Part shown: positions 34,635-45,888 of the stretch, one piece after another
How positions within the stretch are numbered: position 1 is the first letter of the stretch
How the letters are laid out: each line of letters opens with the position of its first letter
Assembly (NCBI GenBank): GCA_036245805.1
Contig: BTRK01000005.1
Coordinates: 8,060,001-8,124,000, forward strand
Reading direction: 5' to 3'
DNA length: 64,000 nucleotides
From: Pristionchus mayeri
Taxonomy: Eukaryota; Nematoda; Chromadorea; Rhabditida; Neodiplogasteridae
Notes under the pieces: generated by a model
The model's input: only the letters and a program-made list of their open reading frames with translations
The model's database searches: none
Told to the model about the DNA's origin: nothing
Translations under genes and position numbers: made by a program

Positions 34635-35751
34635 CTATTAGGGTGTCCCAAAAGTTCGTGGAATTTTTTTCGAAAATTTCTTTCTTTGAAGCGATGAATC
34701 TTACTGCCTAATAGTACGTAGTATCGAGTAGAGCAATCAGTGCTATTCAATCTCCGAGCTTCATTGATTAGAAATGATCAAGTTTACAAGAATGGTGCGA
34801 TTCCGAAGTTGAGTCTCAAAAATTAAAAAAAAATAAAAATGCATGAAATTTTTTCCTATGAAGAGATATAACTCATGTGATTATACGTAGTTACTTTGTA
34901 GTTGCAAAGGAACTTACTGGATACTATTCTGGCCTTCCCAATCGCGATTAGGAAAATTGAAAATTTCAACGTGTTTTAAAATGTTCATCGATTTCGATAC
35001 CAACAAAGGTTTCAATATGCAATACATAATATAAAACGAATTTACATTGCATAATTAGGCCGATTGACTTGCAAAGGGCCATGAAAATTTGAAAAATTCT
35101 GAAATCGGCCTTCCCTCGACAAGATAAAAATCACAAGTTTTGATGTTTTTCGGCCGCCAATGAAGAAAGATACAATTTTATATGTTTAATTGAAAGTATG
35201 ATTGCTGCTTCTAATTCACAATTAACTAGAGTTTTGAAACTTAAAAGAAAATAAAATTATATGACGCCGTATTCCTAAGGCTCGGACAAATGCTGGAACA
35301 ACAATTTTTCAAAAACATGGTGTCCGGGGTAGTTTTTCATGCTGATGATGATGGCGGGCTTCATTTTGCATAATTGACCTCTAATGAAGTGTTATGACAC
35401 CTTTTGAAATAGTGAAATTTCCGTGAATTTTGAACGATCTCGAGACTTCGTAAATCTACAAACTTGAAAATTGTTTCCCTGGGGTAGTTTTTCATTCTCT
35501 TCACGATGGAATAGTTACCGTTTGTGATTTCCGTCACTTGTTTCCACACATGATCTATGCTTAAAACTCAAAACTAAACGGCGCCATTTTGTGTGCATGT
35601 AGATTTCCCAGTGCTCAGGCCAGAATCCAATTTTTATGCAATTCTAAGTATGGGATTTTGACTTATGATCATTTGCATATTTTCAATTCAAAGTCTTTGC
35701 GTTCCTTGAACCAGTTGGCGACGAACAAGAGGGCTAGTGTGTTTCTAATTG

Positions 35752-35826
35752 TCACATCCGCTATGGCTCAATTGGTTAGGCCTCAGCCTTTTACCCATCA
35801 GGTCGATGGTTCCATTCCCGCCAGCG
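35752..35826 (+). other. tRNA-like block with A and B boxes, inside the palindrome
   Basis: The sequence has CGCTATGGCTCAATTGGTTA (A-box TGGCTCAATTGG), an anticodon-arm-like stretch CAGCCTTTTACCC, then GGTTCCATTCC (B-box). The outer bases CGCTATGG and CCAGCG can partly pair. T-arm pairing is poor, so it is a tRNA-derived sequence rather than a working tRNA. The same block occurs in inverse orientation at about 36098-36166 in the other arm. Confidence 0.55.
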
Positions 35827-36097
35827 TCTATCTTTTGCAACTTTTTCTTGCACCCATCTTTTTCTTTCTTTTAAAATAAAAGACGATGCATTCTGAACTT
35901 GAAAACACCTGAAGAAATCAAAGACCTGAGAAAATAAACCACCAGTTTCAAAATTTTGAATATAAAAGAGTAATTCAAGTACTTTTACTCAGATTTTTTT
36001 TTTTCATTTTTTGACGCTTAGAACGCATGAACTTTCATTTTAAAAGAATGAAATAGATAGCGGTGGATTCCAAAAAAAATTGCAAAAGATCGACGCT

Positions 36098-36166
36098 GGC
36101 GGGAATGGAACCATCGACCTGATGGGTCAAAGGCTGAGGCCTAACCAATTGAGCCATAGCGGATGT
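36098..36166 (-). other. Inverse copy of the tRNA-like block
   Basis: On the minus strand it again has A-box-like TGGCTCAATTGG and B-box GGTTCCATTCC, with the following CCCGCCAGCGTC and TTTTGCAA. It is the mirror of 35752-35826 in the opposite arm. Confidence 0.55.
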
Positions 36167-36876
36167 GGCAGTTTGAAACACACTAGCCCTCTTGTTCGTC
36201 GGCAACTGGTTCGAGGAACGCGAAGACTTTGAATTGAAAATATGCAAATAATCATAAGTCAAAATCCCATACTTAGAATTGCATAAAAATTGGATTCTGG
36301 CCTGAGCACTGGGAAATCTACATGCACACAAAATGGCGCCGTTTAGTTTTGAGTTTTAAGCATAGATCATGTGTGAAAACAAGTGAAGGAAATAACAAAC
36401 GGTGTTTTTAAGCATTCCAACGTAAAGAGAATGAAAAACTACCCCAGGAAAACAATTTTCAAGTTTGTAGATTTACGAAATCTCGAGATCGTTCAAAATT
36501 CACGGAAATTTCACTATTTCAAAGGGTGTCATAACACTTCATTAGAGGTCAATTATGCAAAATGAAGCCAGCCATCGTCATCAGCATGAAAAACTACTCC
36601 TGATACAATTTTTTTGAAAAATTGCTGTTCCGGAACCTCCCCGAATTGTCTGATCCTTACGAATACGGCGTCATATTTTTTGAAAACATGGTCCTAAAAA
36701 CGCAAATGTTGGACTATTTCATCATCACTTGGTAATCATTTAATGAAATAACCTATGCAAAAAAATATTGCATGTCCAGCTATAATAGATATGAACGATA
36801 ATTAGTTTTCTTGACTTTTACTTCGCGAGAAAATATAATCAGAAAAAATTCCACGAACTTTTGGGACACCCTAATA

Positions 36877-38061
36877 GTTGCTAGAGCTTTGTCTGCAGCT
36901 TCTGCATAGATGGAGCGACGTTAGGACGCAGCAGAGGTCATGCGCACTACTCATCCCATTATCATTTCTGTTGTTTATAGCATTTGCATCGTAACAAGGT
37001 TTGTGGGTTATTTGGCTTTACCTGCGGGCGACCTATTGGCATGGACCTAATTGATGTAACTTGTTGATGCGCTGAAACACGAATGGACCGAGCTTCGAGA
37101 AAACCTGCGTAAACTCGCGTATTCTTTCTGCTTTTTGAGTGCTATTTGAGCATAACCGAACTATTGAAACCAGAAGGCAGCAATTTTAGGGTGCTACTTC
37201 CGAAGTTCGAAATGCAATAAATATAGGGCTTTGCGCATATATTGTCAAATTCGTGTGACAGTTGCGAGAACAGTGATAAAAGGCACAGGAAGAGTGGTGT
37301 TTCATCTGGCTGTGATAGGTGCACTTTAGCGTTTTCTTGAAAAGTGAAGTTAAAAATGCAATAAAAAATCATTTATGGCAGTGAATGTGATTTATCACAG
37401 TGAATTGGGATCGAAAAACGGAGTTGAATCGTTGCAAGGCTTATAGCATAGTATGGAGGGAACGGGGATAAAATCGAACAGCGTTGCGTGGATGACCAAC
37501 AGTGGATGGCAGCTCCAAGTAATATTGAAGTAACTAGAAAACGAAGTGACCATATCGATTTATGAGCCTACAGAAGCGGTCGTGGATGCTAACGTGCGTA
37601 TTAGTGATGAGAAAAGAAATTTTTTCATGCCCGCTTTCCGAGTTCGCTTTTCCATCACAAGTGCGTATCATCGGATAGATCACTCACCCGGGAAAGGAGT
37701 TGGTCTACCTTCCACCCTTTCTTCCGCTTTTCCCATCCAGTTCTGGTTTCACGTTCCTCTTATTTACTGGTGTTTCCTGCGTTTTAGGTAAGATCTTGGT
37801 AAGCTATTGCAACTATTCTATTTTCACACCCCAAGATTCTTGTATCCTTGAAGGTCTTTGATATTTTTCCTCACTTCCTTTGATCTCATTCTTGACAATG
37901 TGACGTAAAACTATCGAAAATAACAAATTTCAAGTATGCTTTTCAGAATAACCATGCTAGTTCCATCTCACTTCAGATTATTGTTTCACATCGTCTTCAT
38001 CATCTTGACGTCTTTGATTATTTTTGATAATACGCTGGATATCTCAAAAGCAGAATTACAT
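36877..38061. other. Unassigned stretch between two palindromes
   Basis: Contains short open frames only, none with a recognisable domain or consistent splice pattern. No repeat structure was noticed. Confidence 0.35.
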
Positions 38062-39397
38062 TTAAAACGCGTTATCCTTTAGAACGTGAGGGGGGTGGCA
38101 GTGATTTTTCAAAATGATCTCCCATCAACCCTACTTTAGTCACTAAGAATGGACTACACTTCAGCCAGAATTTTTTTCAAAAATTTTAACTTTTTGACGC
38201 GAAATTTGAGAAAACCATATTTTCGATTTCAGAGACAAGCTATATACCTTGTGAAAGAGCGTGAAAAGTTATGCCAAAAACCAAGACAGTTTTCAAATTT
38301 ATCGAAATTTGACTGAGCAATGTCGGAAAAATCAAAATTTTTGATGACCGACTGTGATCATCATCTCACAGCTCGTCTGAAACTCAAAAGCCAATCCTGA
38401 ATTTTCGATATGTTGTGCTCTGTTGCATGCAGATTCTGATTCTGTGCTGAAAATTTGGAATTTCGTGGACAGTACATGCTTTTCGATTGATTTTCTAGAG
38501 CGCAATCGCCGACCAGGGTTCGATCCCCGCCAGTGCATATCTTTTGCAAAATGTTTTGCTTGCTTTTTTACTTCGGGGAGTTTTTCGATCAGATGCGATC
38601 TACGGCCGCAAATCGATATTTTCACGATTATTTCCTACATGAATACAAGATCGATTTCCGGCCATAGATTATATCTGATCGAAAAACTCCCGAAGTAATA
38701 ATGTCTTAGAATTTTATCGCCGAATCATTCCCCCTACCGCCGCAGTGGAATCGACTAAAAAAGTTTTTGACGATTACGGTAGCTTTATACCGTAATCGTT
38801 AAAAATGAAATATCGATTTGAGGCCGTAGATCGCATCTGATCGAAAAACTCCCAGAAGTAAAAAAGTTTTAGATTCTGATCGCCGACGTATCGCCCCTAC
38901 CGCCGCAATGATTGAATGCAAGCAAACCATTTTGCAAAAGATATGCACTGGCGGGGATCGAACCCTGGTCGGCGATTGCGCTCTAGAAAATCAATCGAAA
39001 AGCGTGTAGTGTCCACGAAATTCCAAATTTTCAGTGCAGAATCAGAATCTGCATGCAACAGAGCACAACATATCAAAAATTCAGGATTGACTTTTGAGTT
39101 TGAGACGAGCAGTGAGATGATGATCACAGTCGGTCATCAAAAATTTTGATTTTTCCGACATTGCTCAGTAAAATTTCGATAAATTTGAAAACTTAGTTTT
39201 TGGCATAACTTTTCACGCTCTTTCACATGGTATATAGCTTGTCTCTGAAATCGAAAATATGGTTTTCTCAAATTTCGCGCCAAAAAGTTAAAATTTTTGA
39301 AAAAAATTCTGGCAGTAGGGTTGATGGGGGGTCATTTTGAAAAAGCTGTGCCACCCCCGGGCCTTTTTGTTACATTCTTACAGAGAACGCGTTTTAA
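38062..39397. mobile_element. 1.3-kb TTAA-flanked palindromic element
   Basis: The element 38066-39393 lies between TTAA sites and has AACGCGTT at each end. The arms pair over about 500 bases each (TTTTGACGCGAAATTTGAGA with its inverse near 39280, and the GATGACCGACTGTGATCATC block). Each arm carries GAGCGCAATCGCCGACCAGG, then GTTCGATCCCCGCCAGTGCA, a tRNA-like B-box module. The centre holds three copies, in mixed orientation, of a GATCGAAAAACTCCC block. No transposase was recognised. Confidence 0.8.
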
Positions 39398-41492
39398 TAA
39401 TTTATAATTATTTTTTCTCACACACTTACATTAAGTGAATATTTAGTGCTGCAACACTTCGCATTATTCAACCCATTCTCATTATGCGGGAAATATTTGA
39501 ATTTAAATCTCATTCATTCTGATAGTGATTCATTATTCTTTACGGAATGCCACTCTTTTTGTACACATTTCCCTACTTACTGCTCATTATTTTTTTATAT
39601 TTTTATTTCTACCTATGCAAATTTAGTTTCTTAATTGACACACTACTTCTCCTCGGGCTGGAATGTGCATGCGCAGCAGCGAAGGGGATAAATGAAACGA
39701 AGGGAATATAATTTGTTTATTGGCTAATATTTCCTGCACGTTGGCACAGATTGGCGCCTCTACATCGTCCGCAGCAGTTCTAGTCGATCTCTAGAAAGAG
39801 GTTATGCCTATGTCGGATGACACTGGCTCCTCCTCCTTCCCTCAAGTGTTTATAACTGGCAACATTATTTCAATCAAGTGTTTATAACTGGCAACATTAT
39901 TTCAGTTTTCTCCATCTCCATTGTTTTCAACATGCAACTTCTTGATACCGCCCCATACCGTCTTTTTTCCTTCCTCGTTTGTTCTTGTTTACTCATCTGT
40001 GATACATATACATCACTAGCGAGCCCCTAGAATCTCATATATTCATTTGATAACCTTCATGTTCCCATTCGTTGCCTTTGTCATGCATGAAGTAGTAGCA
40101 TGGTTGACACGTATCGTTGAAGCGAGCTGAGGGTCTTGCCCATTGTCTACTACTCTTTATATATACTATTCCGATCACTATCACTCTGATGTCATCTACT
40201 AGTGGCTGTAAGCAGGGTCGCGCGAACGCAACCCCTCACGCAAAAATGTAGCTGTTTGCCAACCCCAACTCGGAGCTGCAATACAGGTCAGCGTGTCCGA
40301 AAGTGCAATGGACACGCCTCGCCGTAGGGTTCCCGTCTTCGTGATCACGAGAGACCCCCAGCCAGGTAAGTTTATGAGACATTGCGGAACCCCCGAAATG
40401 CCCTATGTGCTCTCTACACGCACCGGATGGGAGCACGCGGGGAGAGATGTAGGAGAGGGGCGAATGACTGAAGAGAGGAAAGAGAGATTTTAGTGAGTGC
40501 AGAGACGCAGAGGACGGCTGGCAGGAAGATACCGGCGTTTTCTGCCCCGGCGCGTGTAGAGAGCAGCATCCCTTCTTAGGCCGTCAAATAAGCACCTCAG
40601 TAACTCTGGATCCTCTGCATTTGCTCGAGAAAAGCTTTCGCCTTTTACTAAAGATTTCCGTGCAGAGGATCAAACTATGAGTGATACTCATTTTTTGGAA
40701 GATAATATTATTGAAAGAAGTAGCGATAATATTGATATCACGAAATTGATCAAATAGAATAGCAAGGATTGAACTACTAGGCCCTGCGGTTATTCTGTGA
40801 TGAAATATTCTTTTTGAGTTTTCATGCAAGAATATACGCAATTTATGAAGAATGTGGCCCCATCCTCATCTAAGCATTACTGCCTGATAAATATATCCCA
40901 TTCTATTCTACACAAGAACTAAATAAGAGTCTTGCTTGCCAGCCATCAAGTATGAAACACATGAAGAGAACAAGAATATGCTGGCTCTGATATTGATATC
41001 ATGAGCACACGCTTTTGCCGATTTTATCATATGGGTTGAGTTAGTGCACCAAGTGCAGCAGGCGAGAGACCGATGAGTGAATAGAGACTTCGCGGAAACG
41101 AAGTGAGTAATTATTAGATTTTTGAATGCACAAGGAGCTTATATTGGCTCTAAGTGTAATCAGTACAACTTATGGAAAGAGTGGAACTCGATAACGCCTG
41201 GTTCCTCGAATTGGTCTTTTCGATTGTAGGAATATTGAACGTGGAGTTATTGCTTCAAGTTGTGTCTGGATGTACTTGTGGAAATCTGGAAACGAGATTG
41301 TGGCGGTTCGGCTTCACCATAAAAATATTGTTACTTCTCCTTGGCTCTTTAGCTCATCACTCATAAGAATCACAACAAGTAGTTTCATTCAACAACTTTA
41401 TTCCATAATAACTGGTCAATAATAATCGTATAACAAATTATTATTATTATTATTATTATTAAAATCTCGAATAATGAACAGGGAATCCTTGT
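39398..41492. other. Unassigned stretch with a small tandem duplication
   Basis: A 32-base tandem pair, TCAAGTGTTTATAACTGGCA plus ACATTATTTCA, occupies 39842-39905. A possible isolated exon (VSVSESAMDTPRRRVPVF) lies at about 40287-40366 between an ATACAG acceptor and a GTAAGT donor, but no partner exons were found. Near 41440 there is an ATT microsatellite. Confidence 0.4.
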
Positions 41493-42735
41493 ATTCGGGG
41501 CTGGGCCATCGCTGTCTCACAGCCTGAATGAAGTACGAGAGGAGACGCATGCCCACTTCCTTGCCACGATGACCGAGAGATGTTGCCAGGAAGAGGCGGT
41601 AGACTGCGTAGCGGCACTCCCTAAACAGCCAGAATTATCTTCATGAATTGTAAAAAAATGCTCACGCCCTTTCTCAATCGGTTTTTAGAACGTATTGTGA
41701 GAAGAAGCCACATCGTCGGAAATAAATTGCTTTGCGCGACATATTTACATCATTCAGAATATCCGATATGATGACTAGAAGCCAGGAGGAGCTTCGACCA
41801 TCGAAGCAAAGGTGGGCAGTTACGGATGTGTAAAGGTAGAACTCCATCATACGAACTGGTTAGTGTTTCTGTTCTCCTCTCAAGTCAGCAGGGAGAACAC
41901 ATCTGCTGCTGCATGCGCCGCCTGCAATAGATAATTAATTCCGGTGATGCGCATTCTAATCGCGTCTAGTTGGGTATGAAGTGATATCTAGGCGTTCTGA
42001 AACAGTGATGAGACCAGCTGCCGTCGATAATTATTTGTTTATTTCAAACACGCCCCTGAATTATACCCTCCGGCGAGAACTCGGACATTACACTTGTAAG
42101 AGAGTACGCAAAATGAAGTTATCTTTGCAAAATCAGCACTAGAATATAAAAGCTGAAGAGAACATTTTTTCTCAGCTTTGTGAAGTTCGAGCGATACGAT
42201 ATATGATAAAGACTCACGGCTTCAGTGAGGACATAGTCGCGGAAGTGGGGGGGGGGGGGGGGGGGGGGTTCTTGGTGATGGAGGTATAGCGAAGTCGGGC
42301 ATCTGGGCGATGCACTGGTTAGAATAGTTCGTAATTCGGTTGAGTACCTCTTGATTTCTCGGACTCTCTCATGGTTCGTGTGGTCGAGAGAGTTCATAGA
42401 ATGAAAATTCGAATACTCGAATTACAAACAATAATGTAAAGAAAACAATTTTACAATATTTTATTTGCTTTCGTCTCCTATTCGGTCGTGGAGAACGAAA
42501 GAGCATGGTAAATGGGGAGTATAAAATCAGCTTTAATGTACTTGATATTGTGCGCCTCAAACATGCTTAAAATGGAAAGAAATCCCCAAAAACCAAAACT
42601 AGATAATCGCGTGGGCGATGACGGGCGCAGAGGAAGAGAGGAGAGCGAGTCTGATAGTTCCTGATAAAAGTTTTTGAAGCACTTGAGTAATAGAGTAGGT
42701 AATGATATCTCTACGTCTCTAGCAACGAATGAGGA

Positions 42736-44676
42736 CACAGCATTCTGACTCGACAGAAAAGGGAGCTGAGTGGAACTGCAATCAGTATACTTGAAATCAT
42801 TCTGAAACATAAAATCTCCCTCCGTGAATCTCCCTTTCGGTGAACGGAACTGACCAGGCTGATTTGTGTTTCACTCCAACTAGGAAACGCAAAAGTGCTT
42901 AGAGTGATCAAACTGGGGGCATGGTTTTATGTTTCAGAGGATTCCCAAATATCAAAGAGATTTCAAACAGCCTGTTTGCAGTTTGAGTTTTCGCGGGAAA
43001 ATTCAAAATATTAATCCCTTTGTCTACCCTTATCTGGATAGAACAATGGGGGTCAGAACGCTGTGAGGAGCATTTGTCATACAATGCTGTTTAGGCAGTG
43101 TGAAACGATTGCCATCACCTGCACAAGTTCTAATTCACGCGCGAGTCTCGTTGCTATCTGTGCTTCTCGTGATTAAAATAAGGATGAAATTAATCTGAAT
43201 TTGCCAGTTTTACAGCTGTCTTACCGGCGATTTTCGTGGCTTAAAACGCTGTCTCCCTAAGATCGGAGCATAGAGTGTCACAATGCCTTAAAATTATCGC
43301 TAGGAGTTCAAACTTTGGTGGTAGAGTCCTTATGGCCAAAGAAAACTTTTCCATAAATTTTGACCTACCATTTGCATATTTTCAGAAACTGCCATTTTTG
43401 AGATTGACCCATTGTGTTATATACCATTCGAAAGAGCATCAAAAGTTATGTCAGAAACCAAATTTGCGAAGAAATTGATCAACATCTGTTCGGGAAACAT
43501 GCTATTATGTGAGGAAAAACAGCATGTTGAAATTTCGGTAGTTCAGGACCATGTTCCAATCATTTCTTATTTCTGAAAATAATACTATAGATGTAAAATG
43601 ATGTAAGGAATTCAGAAAAAAATATGCCGAGGACGAGCGAGGTGCCACAAGTTGTGTTTATCTCAAAAAACCGATAGGGTACTTATACGCAGGTTCGATT
43701 CCTCCCGAATGCATACGTTTTTGCAGGCACTCTTTGAACACATTTTGCTACAGAATATGCTTATAATTGCATATTATAGAATTGGAAGTACATTAGAAGT
43801 AGAAAATTCAGCGGATGATGCTTGCAAAAACGTATGCATTCGGGAGGAATCGAACCTGCGTATAAGTACCCTATCGGTTTTTTGAGATAAACACAACTTG
43901 TGGCACCTCGCTCGTCCTCGGCATATTTTTTTCTGAATTCCTTACATCATTTTACATCTATAGTATTATTTTCAGAAATAAGAAATGATTGGAACATGCT
44001 GTCCTGAACTACCGAAATTTCAACATGCTGTTTTTCCTCACATAATAGCATGTTTCCCGAACAGATGTTGATCAATTTCTTCGCAAATTTGGTTTCTGAC
44101 ATAACTTTTGATGCTCTTTCGAATGGTATATAACACAATGGGTCAATCTCAAAAATGGCAGTTTTTGAAAAATATGCAAATGGTAGGTCAACATTTATGG
44201 AAAAGTTTTCTATGACCATAAGGACTCTACCACCAAAGTTTGAACTCCTAGCGATAAGTTTAAGGCATTGTGCCACTTTGCCTCCAGGATCTGACGTTCT
44301 AAAGGAGACAGCGTTTTAATTTACTAGTTATGCTCGACCTTTGTCTCACAGCGTTCTGACCCCCATTGTTCTCTCCAGATAAGGGTAGACAAAGGGATTA
44401 ATATTTTGAATTTTCCCGCGAAAACCCAAACTGCTAATAGGCTGTTTGAGAGCTCTTCGATATTTGGGAATCCTCTGAAACATAAAACAATGCCTCCAAT
44501 TTGATCACGCAGAACACTTTTGCGTCTCATAGTTGGAGTGAAACACAAATCAACCTGGTCAGTTCCGTTCACCGAGAGGGCGATTCACGGAGGTAGATTT
44601 TATGTTTCAGAAGGATCTCAAGTATACTGATTGCAGTTGGACTCAGCTCCCTTTTCTGTCGTGTCAGAATGCTGTG
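42736..44676. mobile_element. Outer palindrome, interrupted by a TTAA element
   Basis: CACAGCATTCTGACTCGACA at the left pairs with the inverse of GTCGTGTCAGAATGCTGTG at the right. The arms of about 500 bases on the left and 360 on the right pair through TAAAATCTCCCTCCGTGAAT, TTTGTGTTTCACTCCAACTA and GAACAATGGGGGTCAGAACG. The loop is occupied by the TTAA element 43245-44315. Target duplications of the outer element were not identified. Confidence 0.75.
43241..44319. mobile_element. 1.07-kb TTAA-flanked palindromic element, nested
   Basis: The element 43245-44315 lies between TTAA sites with ends AACGCTGTCTCC and GGAGACAGCGTT. The first bases (AACGC) are like the element at 38066. The arms are about 500 bases with few mismatches: a frame containing SSNFGGRVLM appears in both arms. 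Each arm carries GCAGGTTCGATTCCTCCCGA plus ATGCATACGTTTTTGCA, the B-box-like module seen in the two preceding palindromes. Confidence 0.85.
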
Positions 44677-44913
44677 GTCTATCTCTAGCGGTTAATGCAG
44701 ACAAGGTACTGTTATTGAGACAGTATGAAACCGAGATGGTGAGAGTAGCTGCGCAAGATCTACTACGCTTCTTGCCATCGAAAGAGGAGTGAAGCAAAGT
44801 TTTCGTTGCTTTTTTACCTGGGATTCGCGCGGCGGGCAGCACTCGCACCGTCAGCGCGCCGTTTCCTCGAGGTCGACCGTAGAGGCGAAGACGCGCTGGC
44901 ATTTATCAGGAGC

Positions 44914-45888
44914 ATTTAGCTGCTCATGGTGCTATACAACCCTTTCCTCATTGGCTAGACCCTCATGTTGCTCGAACAATTGACGGGACTTCAGTTTTCT
45001 TTCAGTGACACATATCATCTGTGATTCTATGAGATAAAGAGCTTACAAACCCATTCAGCAATTACCCACTAATTTAACCTCAATTATTCACCAAATTAAA
45101 TAATGACAAATAATTCAGAAAAGTTTAATTTTGCTTTTAAAATATTTTTATATTATTTCGATCCGATCATTCCGATCACTTGCGCGCCCCACGCACACCC
45201 TGACCCGGCCATTTGCCGGCTCGCCAATCACCGGCTTTGCTCTCCCTTTCTCGCCCGCCTGTTTCTTTGCGCAGCTTCTTATCCTCATTTCACCTTGAAT
45301 TGCATTGCCCACTCTCCGTCTCTCTCTAATCTCGTCGGCGCACTCTCACCCTACAGCTATCGCGTCGTTTGCTCTCGCGACTTTGTTGGCCACTTGTGCT
45401 CGGGCACTGCGGCCCCAAATCACCGCCTTTCCCACGCCATACGCTCGCACCTTCACACTAAAAGGCGCCAACTCTCAGGTCAAGACCAGCCAGAGAACAC
45501 GCGCGCTAAACCGTCCATCGCCTCACATTCCTTGCTTTCCCTGCTCACTACGTGAGATAACGGTGGTCTCTGATCTACCTTTCTCGCCCTGAACCCCCCC
45601 CCCCCCCCCTCCCCCCATTAAGAATGCCTCTGCGCGTGTGTAGCAATTGTTGAGTGTGTGGCCTGAGCGCCTCTTTGTTGATCCGTCAAGCGGGCGAGAT
45701 AGCGTGAGAACTGAAGAGAGTATGTTGACCCCTCTCGATTGCTTCAGATCCCAGCGAGAGAGGGAGGAGGGAGGCAGGTGAAGTAGCAGCAACTGCTCCT
45801 CTCCTGATTGCATTGCATTGCGTGCCAGTCTCTCTCTCGCTCTCGCCTCTGAGTGGACGACGACCAGGACCGGAGCCGGATCTGAGCC
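44914..45888. promoter_or_regulatory. Region 5' of dystrophin
   Basis: From about 45.18 kb the sequence is pyrimidine- and GC-rich (TCTCTCTAATCTCG, a C16 run at 45594-45609, TCTCTCTCGCTCTCGCCTCT just before the ATG). It probably holds the dystrophin 5' UTR and promoter. Short open frames here have no recognisable domain. No specific factor site was identified. Confidence 0.35.

Larger units (their letters stand above)
34636..36876. mobile_element. 2.2-kb mariner-ended palindromic element
   Basis: The element 34638-36874 is flanked by TA. Its ends are TTAGGGTGTCCCAAAAGTTC plus GTGGAATTTTTT and the inverse. This end is typical in style of mariner elements. An inner palindrome centred near 35963 has arms of about 600 bases or more; a 96-residue frame in one arm recurs as a 98-residue frame in the other with scattered changes. 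The left arm has about 400 extra bases. Each inner arm carries a tRNA-like block (35752-35826 and its inverse). No transposase was seen. Confidence 0.8.
41493..44913 (-). pseudogene. GNAT-like gene, inverted decayed copy 2
   Basis: Four exons of the GNAT-like gene recur on the minus strand. QRVFASTVDLEETAR*RCEC (about 44829-44910) has TGA where copy 1 has TGT, and a small deletion at its acceptor. MPDFAIPPSP...HFRDYVLTEA (about 42221-42313) is interrupted by a run of 22 G (42247-42268 on the plus strand) and a frame shift. AAHAAADVFSLLT (about 41900-41935) ends in a stop. ECRYAVYRLFLATSLGHRGK (about 41493-41622) is intact. Nested palindromes lie between the first two. The first and third exons of copy 1 were not found. 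All this indicates a dead duplicate. Confidence 0.75.

Noticed and set aside
35752..35826. Functional tRNA gene
   Set aside because: A and B boxes are present but the T-arm and acceptor pairing are poor and the block is duplicated in a transposon arm, so it is called tRNA-like only.
35589..36331. Twin MCACRFPSAQARIQ frames as conserved genes
   Set aside because: Mirror copies in the arms of the mariner-ended palindrome and spanning the tRNA-like block; not evidence of coding.
40287..40366. Possible exon VSVSESAMDTPRRRVPVF with AG and GT borders
   Set aside because: No neighbouring exons, homology or domain support; a single short open stretch with splice-like borders occurs often by chance.
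45103..45555. 150-residue open frame upstream of dystrophin
   Set aside because: Low-complexity composition from a pyrimidine-rich region, no recognisable domain, and it lies where the dystrophin 5' region is expected.
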